From assembly GCA_029255685.2 (NCBI GenBank), contig CM055317.2, forward strand, positions 70,607,460 through 70,671,459: 64,000 bases of DNA, read 5' to 3'. This stretch comes from Silene conica. Its lineage: Eukaryota > Streptophyta > Magnoliopsida > Caryophyllales > Caryophyllaceae. The translations under genes and the position numbers were made by a program. This document shows, piece after piece, positions 42,936 through 53,103 of the stretch; positions within the stretch are counted from its first letter, which is position 1, and the number at the start of each line of letters is the position of its first letter. A model generated the notes under the pieces. It saw nothing but the letters and a program-made list of their open reading frames with translations, searched no databases and was not told the origin of the DNA.

Positions 42936-45900
42936 ATGGTAACCTGCAATTCCCTAGAAAACGGAGACAATAATCCAAAAGGGGCCACTCGGTCATGGGG
43001 AACAACAGCATCACCACAGTCTGTATCGAACAATGGCAGTGTCGGTTCACCGTCCAGCAGAAGTGCAGCTGGTATGGTAACATCAGCTTGTGATAGTATT
43101 GCTCTTAGATTAAACCATCTTGAGATTCTGGGCGATGATTCTGCTCTTCAGATTGCTGTTGCGTAAGTCTTGTGCCCTTCTCAGCTTCTGTTATATCCCT
43201 CCATTCAACTTTTATCTCCCCCCTTCAATAAAATACTCCTCACATATATTGGAGAAATGGGAAGATAGAAGTTGAATGGAGAGAGTATTTTTTTTCCGAA
43301 GAATTTTGTTTTCTTACTATATGTATTTCTTCTGAATGTTCAGTTTTTTGAGCTCGAGTGTCCTGAAATTTATTGTGCTTGTTTTGAATGCTGAACTGAC
43401 TTCCTATTAACTTCCTTTTTTATCTTCGCTATTCTGTCTTTCGATTTTTTTATTATTTATATTTGTGAAGTATTCATACCATCTATACAGGAGCAAGAAA
43501 AAAAAGAGGGGACGGCGTGCAGCTGGAACGGATAAAAGTGGCCTTGGACTTCGGCAATTCAGCATGAAAGGTTAGTAGCTCTCTTCATTTACTTAAGTTG
43601 CCAGCAAAACCGTAAGTAATAAACTCATTCTTCAACACTTTTTCTTTCCGATTTGCATCCATGTTTGGCTGGCTATATGACTTGCTTTTTTTTTTCTTAC
43701 ATAACTAGTTTGCGAGAAAGTGGAGAGCAAGGGCAGGACAACATACAACGAGGTCAGATGTTAGTTGAAATTTTCTCGCTTTTGTTCTCGTAACGTTTCC
43801 CCATTATACTAGTAACTGTAACAAACATTGATGCATTTATGCGCGGGATTCAAACTTCTGATAATGAGGATGCGATGATAGTTAATGAAACTCTTACACA
43901 TATAATTCCTGTAACTAGTGACATAGTTCTGCATTAATATGAATGTCTACTTGATAACTTTTTTGCAATACTTCCACCTTTTGCATCTGCAAGACTGCAA
44001 ATGACCTGGTCCTGGAGTCCTAGTTACTCTTACCATGCACTGCACCATTAAAAGTGGTCCCCTCCCTGTAAGTCATGTCATAGATTCATAAGGATGGATG
44101 CATCTACGAATTGATTTGGATACGAAGGTTTTATCCAAACGGAAAGGTTACAGAAAATTGGGCTGGTGGATGTCATTGTGAGTAAGAATAAATATTGTTT
44201 ACATGTTGGCTTAGCAGGGATGGAGGTCGTAACTCTTATACAGGGTATTTCGTAAAATTTCATTGGACCTGTGTTTAACATAAGGATCTAGAGTACCTGT
44301 TTTAATTACTATTGGGTGAACAGATTTAGAAATTTTTTGAAGCAGCATGTGACTTATGCGGTTACATGCTCAAAGTCATTATTGAATACTTGAATATTAT
44401 GTATTTCTTTTTCTTACGGATGGTAACGCTCTTACAAGAGGTAGGATGGACTTCTTTTGGAATCAGATTAGTTATGTACTACAGGTGAAGCGTATTTGTT
44501 GCAATTGATATGGACTGAGGGTGCTGTTATAAAGAAGGAATTCCTATCCAGATAAACATCATTTTTGCTGGACGACTTGAACTATTTGTGTTTCAGGCAT
44601 TGCATGACATGTCTTCACCTACATTGCACTTCGTTGTTAGAATGCCTTGTTCTTGAATTTGTTTAGCCTTTCCGTCTATCCGTGGTTTATACAAATTTTC
44701 AGCTCAAAATGTTGTCTATTTTCCGCGTTTGTATTTTACGAGTTGGTGCTAGAAGTTCTTTTGGCTGTGTTAGTATCTGCAGTAAATTTTGCGATAGACT
44801 CATAGACCTCACACCAGTCAAGGCTTTAGTTTGACTGTTGCATACTTGCATCACTACCAGGTTGCAGATGAACTAGTGGCTGAGTATGCAGATGCAAGTA
44901 ATGATCTTAATACAAATGAACAGGTATGTACAAGTATTTTCTAATCATACCAAAGGTATTTTACACACAAGACTCCTTGTAAGTTTTTTTTTTTTTGAGG
45001 GAAGACTCCTTGCAAGTTTTTATGGAAAAACTATTGTACCCTCGGTTATAACAGGGAGATGATGAAAAAAATATTCGACGGAGAGTGTATGATGCCTTGA
45101 ATGTTCTAACAGCAATCAACATTATTTCGAAGGACAAAAAGGAAATACAATGGAAAGGTCTGCCTTGCACTAGCTTGAATGATATTGAAAAACTAAAGGT
45201 GAGGCATCTGCTAATCTACGTCATGGTACTTGATTGAATTCACGAGACAGTATCACATGTGAGACTATGGCAAATTCTTATGAATTACTCGTGGTACAAC
45301 TTATTGAATAATAAGTTTATTATGCCGGTCACAACTAGCTCAGATGAGTATTTGTGCATGTGTTTTAGTTCAATATTCTAAATAAGCATTGCCAACTTGA
45401 TGCAATTCTGAAAATTGCAGACGGAGCGTATAGGACTGAGAAAGAGGATAGAAAAGAAAAGGGCTTACTTGCAAGAATTGGAAGAGCAAGTAGTGATTCC
45501 TATTCTTCACTGCATTTGTTGATTTTATAGCCCTTCTGTTTTCATTTTTCTTATTGCATGAACAACAATAACCTTTCTCTTCCCGTCTTAATAAAGTTCA
45601 CAGGATATCAAAACGTTATACAGCGTAATCAACAACAGCATAAGAACGAGAATGCTCCTTGTGGTGGTGTTGCTTTGCCTTTTATTCTGATCCAGGTATG
45701 CATCACAGGACATCATATCAGTTAGTGTCTTGTTCGACTGCCTTGTTCGACCGCCATACATACACGCACTGTGAAGTACAATTGTTGGTTAAATTTTATC
45801 GTGATCTCATTTTATTTTAACCGTGATTAAAACGACAGACTAGAGCAAATGCGACTGTTGAAGTGGAAATATCAGAAGATATGCAGCTTGTGCATTTTGA

Positions 45901-46118
45901 TTTCAATAGGTCAGTTATGCTTAAATTTGCAGGATCTTTCTTCTTGTGTCGAGTTTGGTTTATTTATCGACTGCTTTATACCGTCTCTGTTTTTACGTCC
46001 TCAATGCAGCACCCCTTTTGAATTATATGACGACAACTATGTCCTGAAACAAATGAAGTTTGGAAAATCTCGGTTGGATGATGGGGATTCTAATCTACAA
46101 GCTTCTCCGGTCCCATAG
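42936..46118 (+). CDS. DPB: E2F dimerisation partner (DP) transcription factor, nine coding exons
   Basis: The product is the partner subunit that binds DNA with E2F and controls S-phase genes in the nucleus. Coding exons by GT-AG sites and frame: 42936-43162, 43491-43570, 43709-43752, 44861-44923, 45055-45198, 45421-45489, 45597-45695, 45839-45909, 46010-46118, giving 301 residues with all phases consistent. The N-terminus has [18 protein letters not shown] and GSPSSRS, as in Arabidopsis DPB. Next come a basic KKKKRGRR stretch, the winged-helix domain [17 protein letters not shown] to IQWKGLP with the [11 protein letters not shown] motif, a coiled coil ([20 protein letters not shown]) and the DP domain ending [21 protein letters not shown] 5' leader intron probably ends at the TTGTAG before the ATG (42927). 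The tail after the DP domain is shorter than in Arabidopsis DPB. Two E2F-type sites upstream suggest feedback control. Confidence 0.94.
43196..43285. mobile_element. Stowaway-like MITE in the first coding intron of DP
   Basis: About 90 bp with inverted ends TCCCTCCATTCAACTTTTATC and, reversed, TCTCTCCATTCAACTTCTATC, flanked by TA on both sides. It lies within the intron 43163-43490. Confidence 0.75.
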
Positions 46119-46432
46119 CCAAAATCAGGTCTCACTCAACCTTCATTACAGCCCAAACCGTGACAATCTCTTCTAACTTCCGCAATTTCATGCTTGAATG
46201 TGCATCAAGATCCACTTCCGAGATACTTACAGCTCCTCCACTTCCTGATATACTTGCAGCCTACAGCATGAACGATACTGTTTTTCGGCGTTTTACCTTT
46301 AATAAGAGTTATTCTTAAAATCTTAGTTCGTTACCTACGGACTAACTACTGATTTAGCTAAAGGGATTAGGAAGGTTTATTCAGCGAGGTTATTATAAAT
46401 TTATAATATATTATTATCATATTAAAAATATT
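46119..46432 (+). other. DP 3' region
   Basis: Sequence after the DP stop codon; the first 200 bp are GC-richer (CACTTCCTGATATACTTGCAGC) and a possible AATAAG polyadenylation signal lies at about 46301. No separate gene is seen. It is bounded on the right by the target duplication of the next MULE. Confidence 0.5.
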
Positions 46433-46581
46433 GAGTTATTTTCCGAAATAGGCAATTCTGAACAATTATTTAACGAAATAGGTAACTTTTGAAATTAATT
46501 ACCGAAAATGGGTCCACGTAGGATTGGGTTTTTCCGAACCTGTGGCCAGAATCAAGTCGCCTACCCGGAGAGCGACTTGAC
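46433..46581 (+). repeat. Left TIR of the PMD-MULE
   Basis: 149 bp, reverse complement of 52406-52554 with only a handful of differences. Contains GTGGACCCATTTTCGG-type sequence (reversed) and one complete 27-bp palindrome. Confidence 0.93.
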
Positions 46582-46783
46582 TCTTAGCAACCCAAACCCA
46601 ATTTTGACGAAAGGAAAAAAAAAAAACAATACAGCATGAAGTCGCCTTGGGGGTAGGCGATTTAGCAGGCAGTGTGCGTTATTTTGGTTGCTTTGGTCCA
46701 GGGCCAAGTCGCCTAGGGGGAGGGCGACTTGAGTTTTTGGTGGTTTGCTCCATGGTCAAATTGCCTAGGGGGAGGGCGATTTG
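46553..46783. repeat. Four subterminal palindromes, left end
   Basis: Copies at 46553-46579, 46639-46663, 46705-46731 and 46757-46783 share arms CAAGTCGCC and GGCGACTTG (or CAAATTGCC and GGCGATTTG) around a short GC-rich centre such as TAGGGGGA. In the fourth copy one arm base change is paralleled in the other arm by a T at the mirrored position. Two more copies lie near the right end. Confidence 0.88.
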
Positions 46784-47117
46784 AGGGGCAGTAAGCATAA
46801 TACAACGAACAAATTTCAACAAACAAATTTCCTTCCCTTGAATCAACCAACCTGCCAACAATGAATGAAAATTCAACAAACAAATTTCTCTTTTCAAGCC
46901 AACATACAAACACAAACTCCCTTCCTTCCCTTGAATCAACCAACCTATAAACATTTAATCAAAATTCAACCAAACAACTTTCTCATTTCAAACCAACATA
47001 CAAACACAAACCATGAATCAACATTGAAACCAAATTGTCTTGAAAGTACAATCATTAAATTGGAAAACAACTAAAACATTAAAACTAACAAATTTTCTTG
47101 AAAACTAAAATATTATA

Positions 47118-47374
47118 CTCCCTCCGATCCAGACAAAAGGTAACAGTTGCTTTATCACACTTGTCGAGACACGTTTTGCATCGTGAATATCTTTAGTTAC
47201 ACATTATTAAAAATTATAAAAATTTGATATTCTTATAACATTCATGACGATAAATCAAACAAGATCCCACATGACTATGTTTTATCTTATAGATTAACGG
47301 TAATATCAAAGATTCCCTACGACCATAAATAGTGCCAAAAAGCAACCGTTACCTTTTGTCTGGATCGGAGGGAG
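47118..47374. mobile_element. Stowaway MITE (257 bp)
   Basis: Inverted ends of about 35 bp begin CTCCCTCCGATCCAGACAAA and are followed by AGGTAACNGTTGCTTT; the right end mirrors them. TA target duplication is present on both sides (47116-47117 and 47375-47376). The CTCCCTCC start and TA duplication mark the Stowaway (Tc1/mariner) group. It is inserted in the 3' flank of the PMD gene within the MULE. Confidence 0.93.
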
Positions 47375-47432
47375 TACAAGATAGTCAACTAAATTGTTTT
47401 TGATACAAACCACTAATACATTTAACACTACC

Positions 47433-47726
47433 GTCTTCTTGTTTGCCGAATTCTCTTGGACTTTCTTGGTTGACTAGATGATCCGGCTTCATCTTCCGCC
47501 TCTTGGATAAGAGTTAGTTGAGTTGAATTGTAGTCGGTGGTCATTTGATGAGGATCATGCATTGGGCTAGGGTGTGGATTCTTCTTGTTTGCCGAATTCT
47601 CTTGGACTTTCTTGGTTGACTAGATGATCCGGCTTCATCTTCCGCCTCTTGGATAAGAGTTAGTTGAGTTGAATTGTAGTCGGTGGTCATTTGATGAGGA
47701 TCATGCATTGGGCTAGGGTGTGGATT
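47433..47726. repeat. Tandem duplication at the 3' end of the PMD gene
   Basis: A unit of about 145 bp containing CTTCTTGTTTGCCGAATTC through GGGCTAGGGTGTGGATT is present twice, at about 47433-47581 and 47582-47726, nearly identical. It covers the C-terminal codons. Translation of the right copy runs past RKSKRIRQTRR into duplicated sequence (IHTLAQCMILIK), whereas the left copy would end with RKSKRIRQTRRR and a stop. Confidence 0.88.
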
Positions 47727-49385
47727 GTCCGGTGGTTGAATTAGATGCCCATAATTTGCACTTTGCAAACATGTGAGTGAAGTATTTTGCATTTTAAGAA
47801 GGAGGTTCATGTAGTTTTGGTCATATTTAGATGGCATATCTGACATGAACTCGTTCACCCGATGGTAAATGTACGAATGACCACCCGCAAGACTATCCAA
47901 ATCTGCTCCACTTGGGTTGTAGTGATGTTGATGGCGTAGTCGTCCGTTAGAATGCGGTTTTGAGGACTAACAATCCGTCGAGTGCGCTCTCTATACCATA
48001 TCATGTAAGGATCATGGTGTGACATGAAACCACCATATGGCATTCCCCTAGCCATCAAATTTTCCTTCCTAGCATCCCACGCATCGACATAGGCACACAA
48101 TTCCTTCTCAAAGTCTCTTGTTTTGCCCCGTTTGTCCATCTTATGAAGCATAATGTCGGTGTTGCACGGGTCAGGTATGGTTTGGTGCCATCCAAATTGT
48201 CTAACACACTTACTAGGAAGGTGCATCTCTATAATCTCAAAACATATTAAAGGAGCTTCCACAATCCACTCCTCCTCGTCCTCATGACAAATATCCGGAA
48301 GATGTTGTAGGATCTCTAGTGTGTAAGGTTGCCAAGTAAATTGTGTTTCAGTTAGTTTATCAAACATATCTCGATATGTCACAAGACCAAGCCTATGATC
48401 TTTGTACTTACGATCGACCCTCAACCATTTACACCCTAAAGGATCCCGTCCCGCTACCATTTGGGAGCCTAGTGGATAAACCGCTCCTTCAACTTCTTCA
48501 TAAATTGACCTTAAAATTTGGGGACGTCCAACAACAATACGTTCCCAAGCCCATAACTGAAGGAGAACAACTGACCCAGATATTTCACTTTTTCCCCTCT
48601 TACATGCACCACACAAATTTCTATATAAACAAGCTAGTGCAGCGGATCCCCAACTATATTCATCAATTTCATCTAAATTTTCTAACAAAGGCAAAAGCAA
48701 GATACAAACCTCATTACCACTCTTATAGGGAAAAATGACGGTCCCGATCAAGTAGAGAATATATGCACGAATATGCATATGTAGTCTATCCTCATCCGCA
48801 TCCGGTGGCAAACCCGAAAAATTGCCACTTAACCAAGTCAATTTCAAGCCCAAACCCTTCAACTCAGTAGACGATGGCCGTATACCCAGAAGATGCTCAC
48901 ACAAAGCCGGCCAATAGTGGTCACTCCTCCCCGTAACTGCTCTACCAGTCACTCTCAACCCAAACAACACATTTACATGTTGCAATGTAACGGTTGCTTC
49001 ACCAATAGGAAAGTGAAACGTGTGAGTTTCCTCCCTCCATCTCTCAACCAAAGCCGTAATCAAATCCGGATCGGCATACAAAAAACAAAACCTATGAACT
49101 CCATAGAACTGTGTATCCTTTATGAATTGACGAACTCTCTGATGAACGCGAAATTCGTCCTTCGCTTTCAAGTGGACCCGACATTTCAACGGACCGTGAT
49201 CCTGTTTCACACAAAACATGAAAGCATTACAAATAAAAAAAAAAAACCTATGAACTCCAATGTACTTTTACTTCGAAAAAAATAAAGCCTTTTGAAAAAA
49301 TACTCACCGCTCCATTCCAAACAGCTTCACTTCGATGGCCCGCTTGTAATGTCAGAACTTCGGAGTTAAGTGGACCCGGATCCAT
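47541..49385 (-). CDS. Plant mobile domain (PMD) protein carried by the MULE
   Basis: The gene encodes a PMD-C protein, the family of Arabidopsis MAIN/MAIL1, found both as host silencing and genome-stability factors and in transposons. Exon 1 (49385-49308) encodes MDPGPLNSEVLTLQAGHRSE and ends at GTGAGT. Exon 2 starts at 49201 (DHGPLKCRVH) with phase 0 across the intron. Core motifs are HFPIGEATVTLQHVNVLFGL and YLIGTVIFPYKSGNEV, then WLRVDRKYKDHRLG. The main frame ends at 47855. From about 47950 the expected tail (HYNPSGADLDSLAGGHSYIYH) lies in a second frame reaching 47541, so a small indel or unrecognised intron separates them. A tandem duplication alters the last codons. It lies 78 bp downstream of the transposase on the same strand. 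Its role in transposition is unknown. Confidence 0.85.
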
Positions 49386-49463
49386 GAGACCTGCAACACA
49401 AAAAATGTTTAAGTAACACAATCAATATTCAACAAATAATTGATTAAATCAAGAAATAATTAA

Positions 49464-51998
49464 TTAAATCACACAAATGTACCCGGAAGCATGATTTCTA
49501 AGAGGACATCCACGCTTATTGTGTCCTTTTTTACGACATAAGGTGCATGTATATTTTGTTTTTGATTGACCCTCGTCCATCTCATTTCGAATCCTTTTCG
49601 ACTTAGGACGACCAGTTCCCCTTCTCATTGTCATATTCGGCAAAACTTGTTGACCAACCCAATTAGGCCAATGACGTTCATCTGGTACCGGGTGAAAGTT
49701 TGGCTCGTAGGAACCCAAATACTCTCCACAAGTATAAAATGGGTCAATATATTGCTCGGTTGTCAGATTGTAAGTTCTACAAACGGCAGCAACATGAGAA
49801 CATGGAAAATGGTATATTTGGAACTTGTTACAAGTACAAGTTCTTTCCGACAAATTAAACGTATGTCTATGTCCACCCTTTCCTGCTTTCCTTTGACCTC
49901 TCCCAGTCTTAACTTGGTAGACACCGGTCTCTGAATTGAAGGTCTCAACTTTATGGTGTGCCGCTTTTTCGAAATTGTTCTCGACATGCTTGGTGACAAC
50001 GGGGGACATCTTCAAACCATCAAGGATTCTAGACTTTGCAAGTTCACGTCTTTGAACAAAGTAAGAATTCACTCTATAGAGTGTAACTTTCACAAGTGCA
50101 GTGATAGGTAAGAAACGGGCCCCCTTTAAGACATTGTTAAACACCTCAGCTAAATTGGTTGTCTTGATCCAATACCTACGTGCACCACCATGACACATGG
50201 ACCACTTCGACAAAGGTATTCTATCTAAATCTGCCATACATCCTGGATTAAGTTCATTGATTTGTGCTAAACCACTATTAAACTTAATTGGTTGATGCTG
50301 AAAAGCTGTCCAACTAAATAAGTCTTTCAAGGTCGTATTTTTGTATTTAGTGTTGATATTGGATGCATGATGTCTTATACAAAATCTATGATATGCATAT
50401 GGTTCCACCCACTCGCTCCTCTCTTGATTCATAGCTCTCATGATGCCTGGATGTCTATCAGATATTACATAAAGCCCAGTTCGTTGTGTAACCAAACATC
50501 TTATGCATGCCAAAAACCATGTCCATGTATCCGTACTCTCCGATTCAACTATGGCAAAAGCAAGAGGATATAGTTGATCATTAGCATCAACACCCATGGC
50601 AATCATGAGCACTCCTTTATATTTGCCATATAAATGAGTTCCATGAATCGTAATTAGAGGACGACAATGATGAAAACCCTTGATTGATGCTCCAAAAGCC
50701 CAAAACACCCGACCAAATATGACTACGTTCGGGTCAGCCGTTGGAAAATTTACAAACTGAACAACTGTACCGGGATTAGCTTCCTTCAAAGCTTCAAAGT
50801 ATCTAGGAAGCAACTGATACGACAACTCCCAATCACCAAATATGTCGGCCATAGCTTTTTGTTTCGCTTTCCATGCCTTCATATAAGTGATCTTGTAGTT
50901 AAATTTGTCAATTATTATTTCAATTATAGCATTAACCGTCAACCCCAAATCTGCCTCCACAATATTTCTAATGGCATTACTAATGAAAGTTCTTCTCAAG
51001 TTTCGGTGGTCTATTGGCATTGTATCTCCCAAACATGACGACTCATGGCTACCATTGTACCTCACAATAGTAAATGCTTCAGAAACCACACTTTTTTTAT
51101 TGGCTCTTAACGTCCACTTACATGCCACAGGTCTTCTACCACATTTGTATGTTATTGTGTGAGGTTTTGACTCATGAATTTTGAAACTTTGGTTTACCCT
51201 TAAGTTATAGGATGTAACTACATCCGTCAAAGATCTTTTGTTAGGAAATGATTGACCAATAGAAAACTCTCCACGAACATCATATGGAATTGCATTTTTC
51301 CAATTAGCCCAATTATCCCCACCTAGTTCATCAAACTTAGAAATACTAGTGAATTCGGGATTTGGAGCGGTTTGAGTCACAAGATCGATGTCATCCTCAT
51401 CCTCATCTTCATCCTCATCACTAGGATTCTCTAATCTTAGATCAACATTATCCTCAACTTCATCCCCTTCAATATTACCATTACCTATCTCTACTCCAAT
51501 ATTATTTGTTAACAATGATACATATCGATCATCACTCCCTTGTACATTGTGTGTGGGTGACAAAAAATTATTGATAAATAAATCATTGTCATTCAACATC
51601 CTAGTAAAAGACACATTCGGTACTACATTTGCATTGCTCACTTGAGCTTCTTGAATTGGTATCAACTCAACATAAATATCCATAGATCCCGCCTTAGAAT
51701 GACATATATTAGCCCACATTGTTTGTAGAGAACGATCATTATTGAGGGAAACTACCTTAAAACATCCAAGACTCGGAAATTTCATTTTCAATAATAATTT
51801 AAACTTACTTCTATCAACACCAATTGTTGTGTATACTTCATTAAGGAGAACATTGAAGCTCATGTTGCTATTAGCAAAAACGAAAGACTCATTTCCACCA
51901 ACATAACTTACACACCCATCTCCTTCAACAATTTCACCATTCCAATAACACAACAAGGGAAAATGACTTCTCTCCATAATTAAGCCAAATAAATTCAA
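49464..51998 (-). CDS. MURA-type MULE transposase with altered catalytic Asp
   Basis: An intronless frame of 844 codons encodes a Mutator-like transposase acting on the TIRs in the nucleus. In order are an N-terminal beta-rich region (residues 1-130), an acidic linker (DEDEDEDDID, about 195-205), the MuDR N-terminal domain (about 230-340, FPNKRSLTDVV, CGRRPVACKW), the MULE catalytic domain (about 440-640), a SWIM zinc finger (C721, C723, C733, H735) and a C-terminal zinc knuckle (C818, C821, H826, C831). In the catalytic domain D514 (ISDRHPG) and E618 (TTNLAEVFNN) are present. The first Asp, normally in DGTHLYGKYKG, is His at residue 452 (CAT, 50645-50643). The copy is therefore intact in frame but probably catalytically dead. 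An ATG at codon 8 (MERSHFPLL) is an equally plausible start. Confidence 0.93.
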   Translation of the reverse strand: MNLFGLIMERSHFPLLCYWNGEIVEGDGCVSYVGGNESFVFANSNMSFNVLLNEVYTTIGVDRSKFKLLLKMKFPSLGCFKVVSLNNDRSLQTMWANICHSKAGSMDIYVELIPIQEAQVSNANVVPNVSFTRMLNDNDLFINNFLSPTHNVQGSDDRYVSLLTNNIGVEIGNGNIEGDEVEDNVDLRLENPSDEDEDEDEDDIDLVTQTAPNPEFTSISKFDELGGDNWANWKNAIPYDVRGEFSIGQSFPNKRSLTDVVTSYNLRVNQSFKIHESKPHTITYKCGRRPVACKWTLRANKKSVVSEAFTIVRYNGSHESSCLGDTMPIDHRNLRRTFISNAIRNIVEADLGLTVNAIIEIIIDKFNYKITYMKAWKAKQKAMADIFGDWELSYQLLPRYFEALKEANPGTVVQFVNFPTADPNVVIFGRVFWAFGASIKGFHHCRPLITIHGTHLYGKYKGVLMIAMGVDANDQLYPLAFAIVESESTDTWTWFLACIRCLVTQRTGLYVISDRHPGIMRAMNQERSEWVEPYAYHRFCIRHHASNINTKYKNTTLKDLFSWTAFQHQPIKFNSGLAQINELNPGCMADLDRIPLSKWSMCHGGARRYWIKTTNLAEVFNNVLKGARFLPITALVKVTLYRVNSYFVQRRELAKSRILDGLKMSPVVTKHVENNFEKAAHHKVETFNSETGVYQVKTGRGQRKAGKGGHRHTFNLSERTCTCNKFQIYHFPCSHVAAVCRTYNLTTEQYIDPFYTCGEYLGSYEPNFHPVPDERHWPNWVGQQVLPNMTMRRGTGRPKSKRIRNEMDEGQSKTKYTCTLCRKKGHNKRGCPLRNHASGYICVI

Positions 51999-52311
51999 CT
52001 AAAATACTAACAATCACCTAATTAACAACTAATTAACAACTATCTATTTCAATGAACAACTAATTAACAAAAGAAGTTATAGTTCATACCTTCAATATGT
52101 AAGGAAATTGAGGAAAAAATACCCAAATACTTCTTTGATGTTGTTTAGAAACTAATAATTTGATTATTAATCAAATTAATTGAAGATTTTCGTGTGTTTT
52201 TAGTGCGAAATTGAATTCGAGAGGTTAGGGTTTGCAATTGGGTTGTGTTTTTCAATTTGGGGAAATAGGGATTGTGAGGGAAATCGCGTGGTGGAGGGGT
52301 GTACTGGAGGC

Positions 52312-52434
52312 CAAGTCGCTCAGCCGGTAGGCGACTTGGCACTGAGCGTTATTTTTTTTTTAATTTTAGTTAAGTGTGGATGGTATTGGTGTGGTATCAG
52401 TCAAGGTCAAGTCGCTCTCCGGGTAGGCGACTTG
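52312..52434. repeat. Two subterminal palindromes, right end
   Basis: Copies at 52312-52338 and 52408-52434 have arms CAAGTCGC and GCGACTTG around TCAGCCGGTAG and TCTCCGGGTAG centres. The second lies at the inner border of the right TIR; the first is outside the TIR and still conserved. Confidence 0.88.
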
Positions 52435-52554
52435 ATTCTGGCCACAGGTTCGGGAAAACCCAATCCTACGTGGACCCATTTTCGGTAATTAAATTCAAAA
52501 GTAACCTATTTCGTTAAATAATTGTTCAGAATTGCCTATTTCGGAAAAAAACTC
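52406..52554 (-). repeat. Right TIR of the PMD-MULE
   Basis: Mirror of 46433-46581, ending ...GGAAAAAAACTC at the 9-bp duplication AAAAATATT. Confidence 0.93.
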
Positions 52555-52604
52555 AAAAATATTACTATATTACATATTATTATTATACTATCTTACCTTA
52601 TTAT

Positions 52605-52990
<386 letters not shown>

Positions 52991-53002
52991 TGGTATCAGA
53001 GA
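52991..53002 (+). other. Primer-binding site of the young copia element
   Basis: TGGTATCAGAGA directly follows the LTR end, complementary to initiator methionine tRNA. Confidence 0.92.
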
Positions 53003-53103
53003 GGGATAATCCTGTCTTTTCATTGTTCATTACAAAGGTTATATCTTTCTCCTTTTACCTCTGTTTTTTTCTCATCCTTCATCCTTCGTTTCCTTTTCAT
53101 CAT

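Larger units (their letters stand above)
46433..52554 (-). mobile_element. Mutator-like element encoding transposase and PMD protein (6122 bp)
   Basis: The element has 149-bp inverted ends (46433-46581 and 52406-52554; GAGTTATTTTCCGAAATAGG and, reversed, GAGTTTTTTTCCGAAATAGG) and a perfect 9-bp target duplication AAAAATATT (46424-46432 and 52555-52563). It holds two minus-strand genes, a MURA-type transposase (49464-51998) and downstream a plant mobile domain protein (about 47541-49385). Its subterminal regions carry six copies of a palindrome. The arms are nearly identical, so the insertion is fairly young. A Stowaway MITE and a 145-bp tandem duplication have since modified its left part. 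The transposase has lost a catalytic residue, so this copy is probably not self-mobile. Confidence 0.95.

Noticed and set aside
48343-48738. 131-codon plus-strand open frame
   Set aside because: Antisense shadow of the PMD exon.
49390-49490. Splicing fusion of the transposase to the PMD protein
   Set aside because: A GTACAT donor-like site near the transposase end and the TTGCAG acceptor before the PMD start exist, but joining them puts the PMD sequence out of frame.
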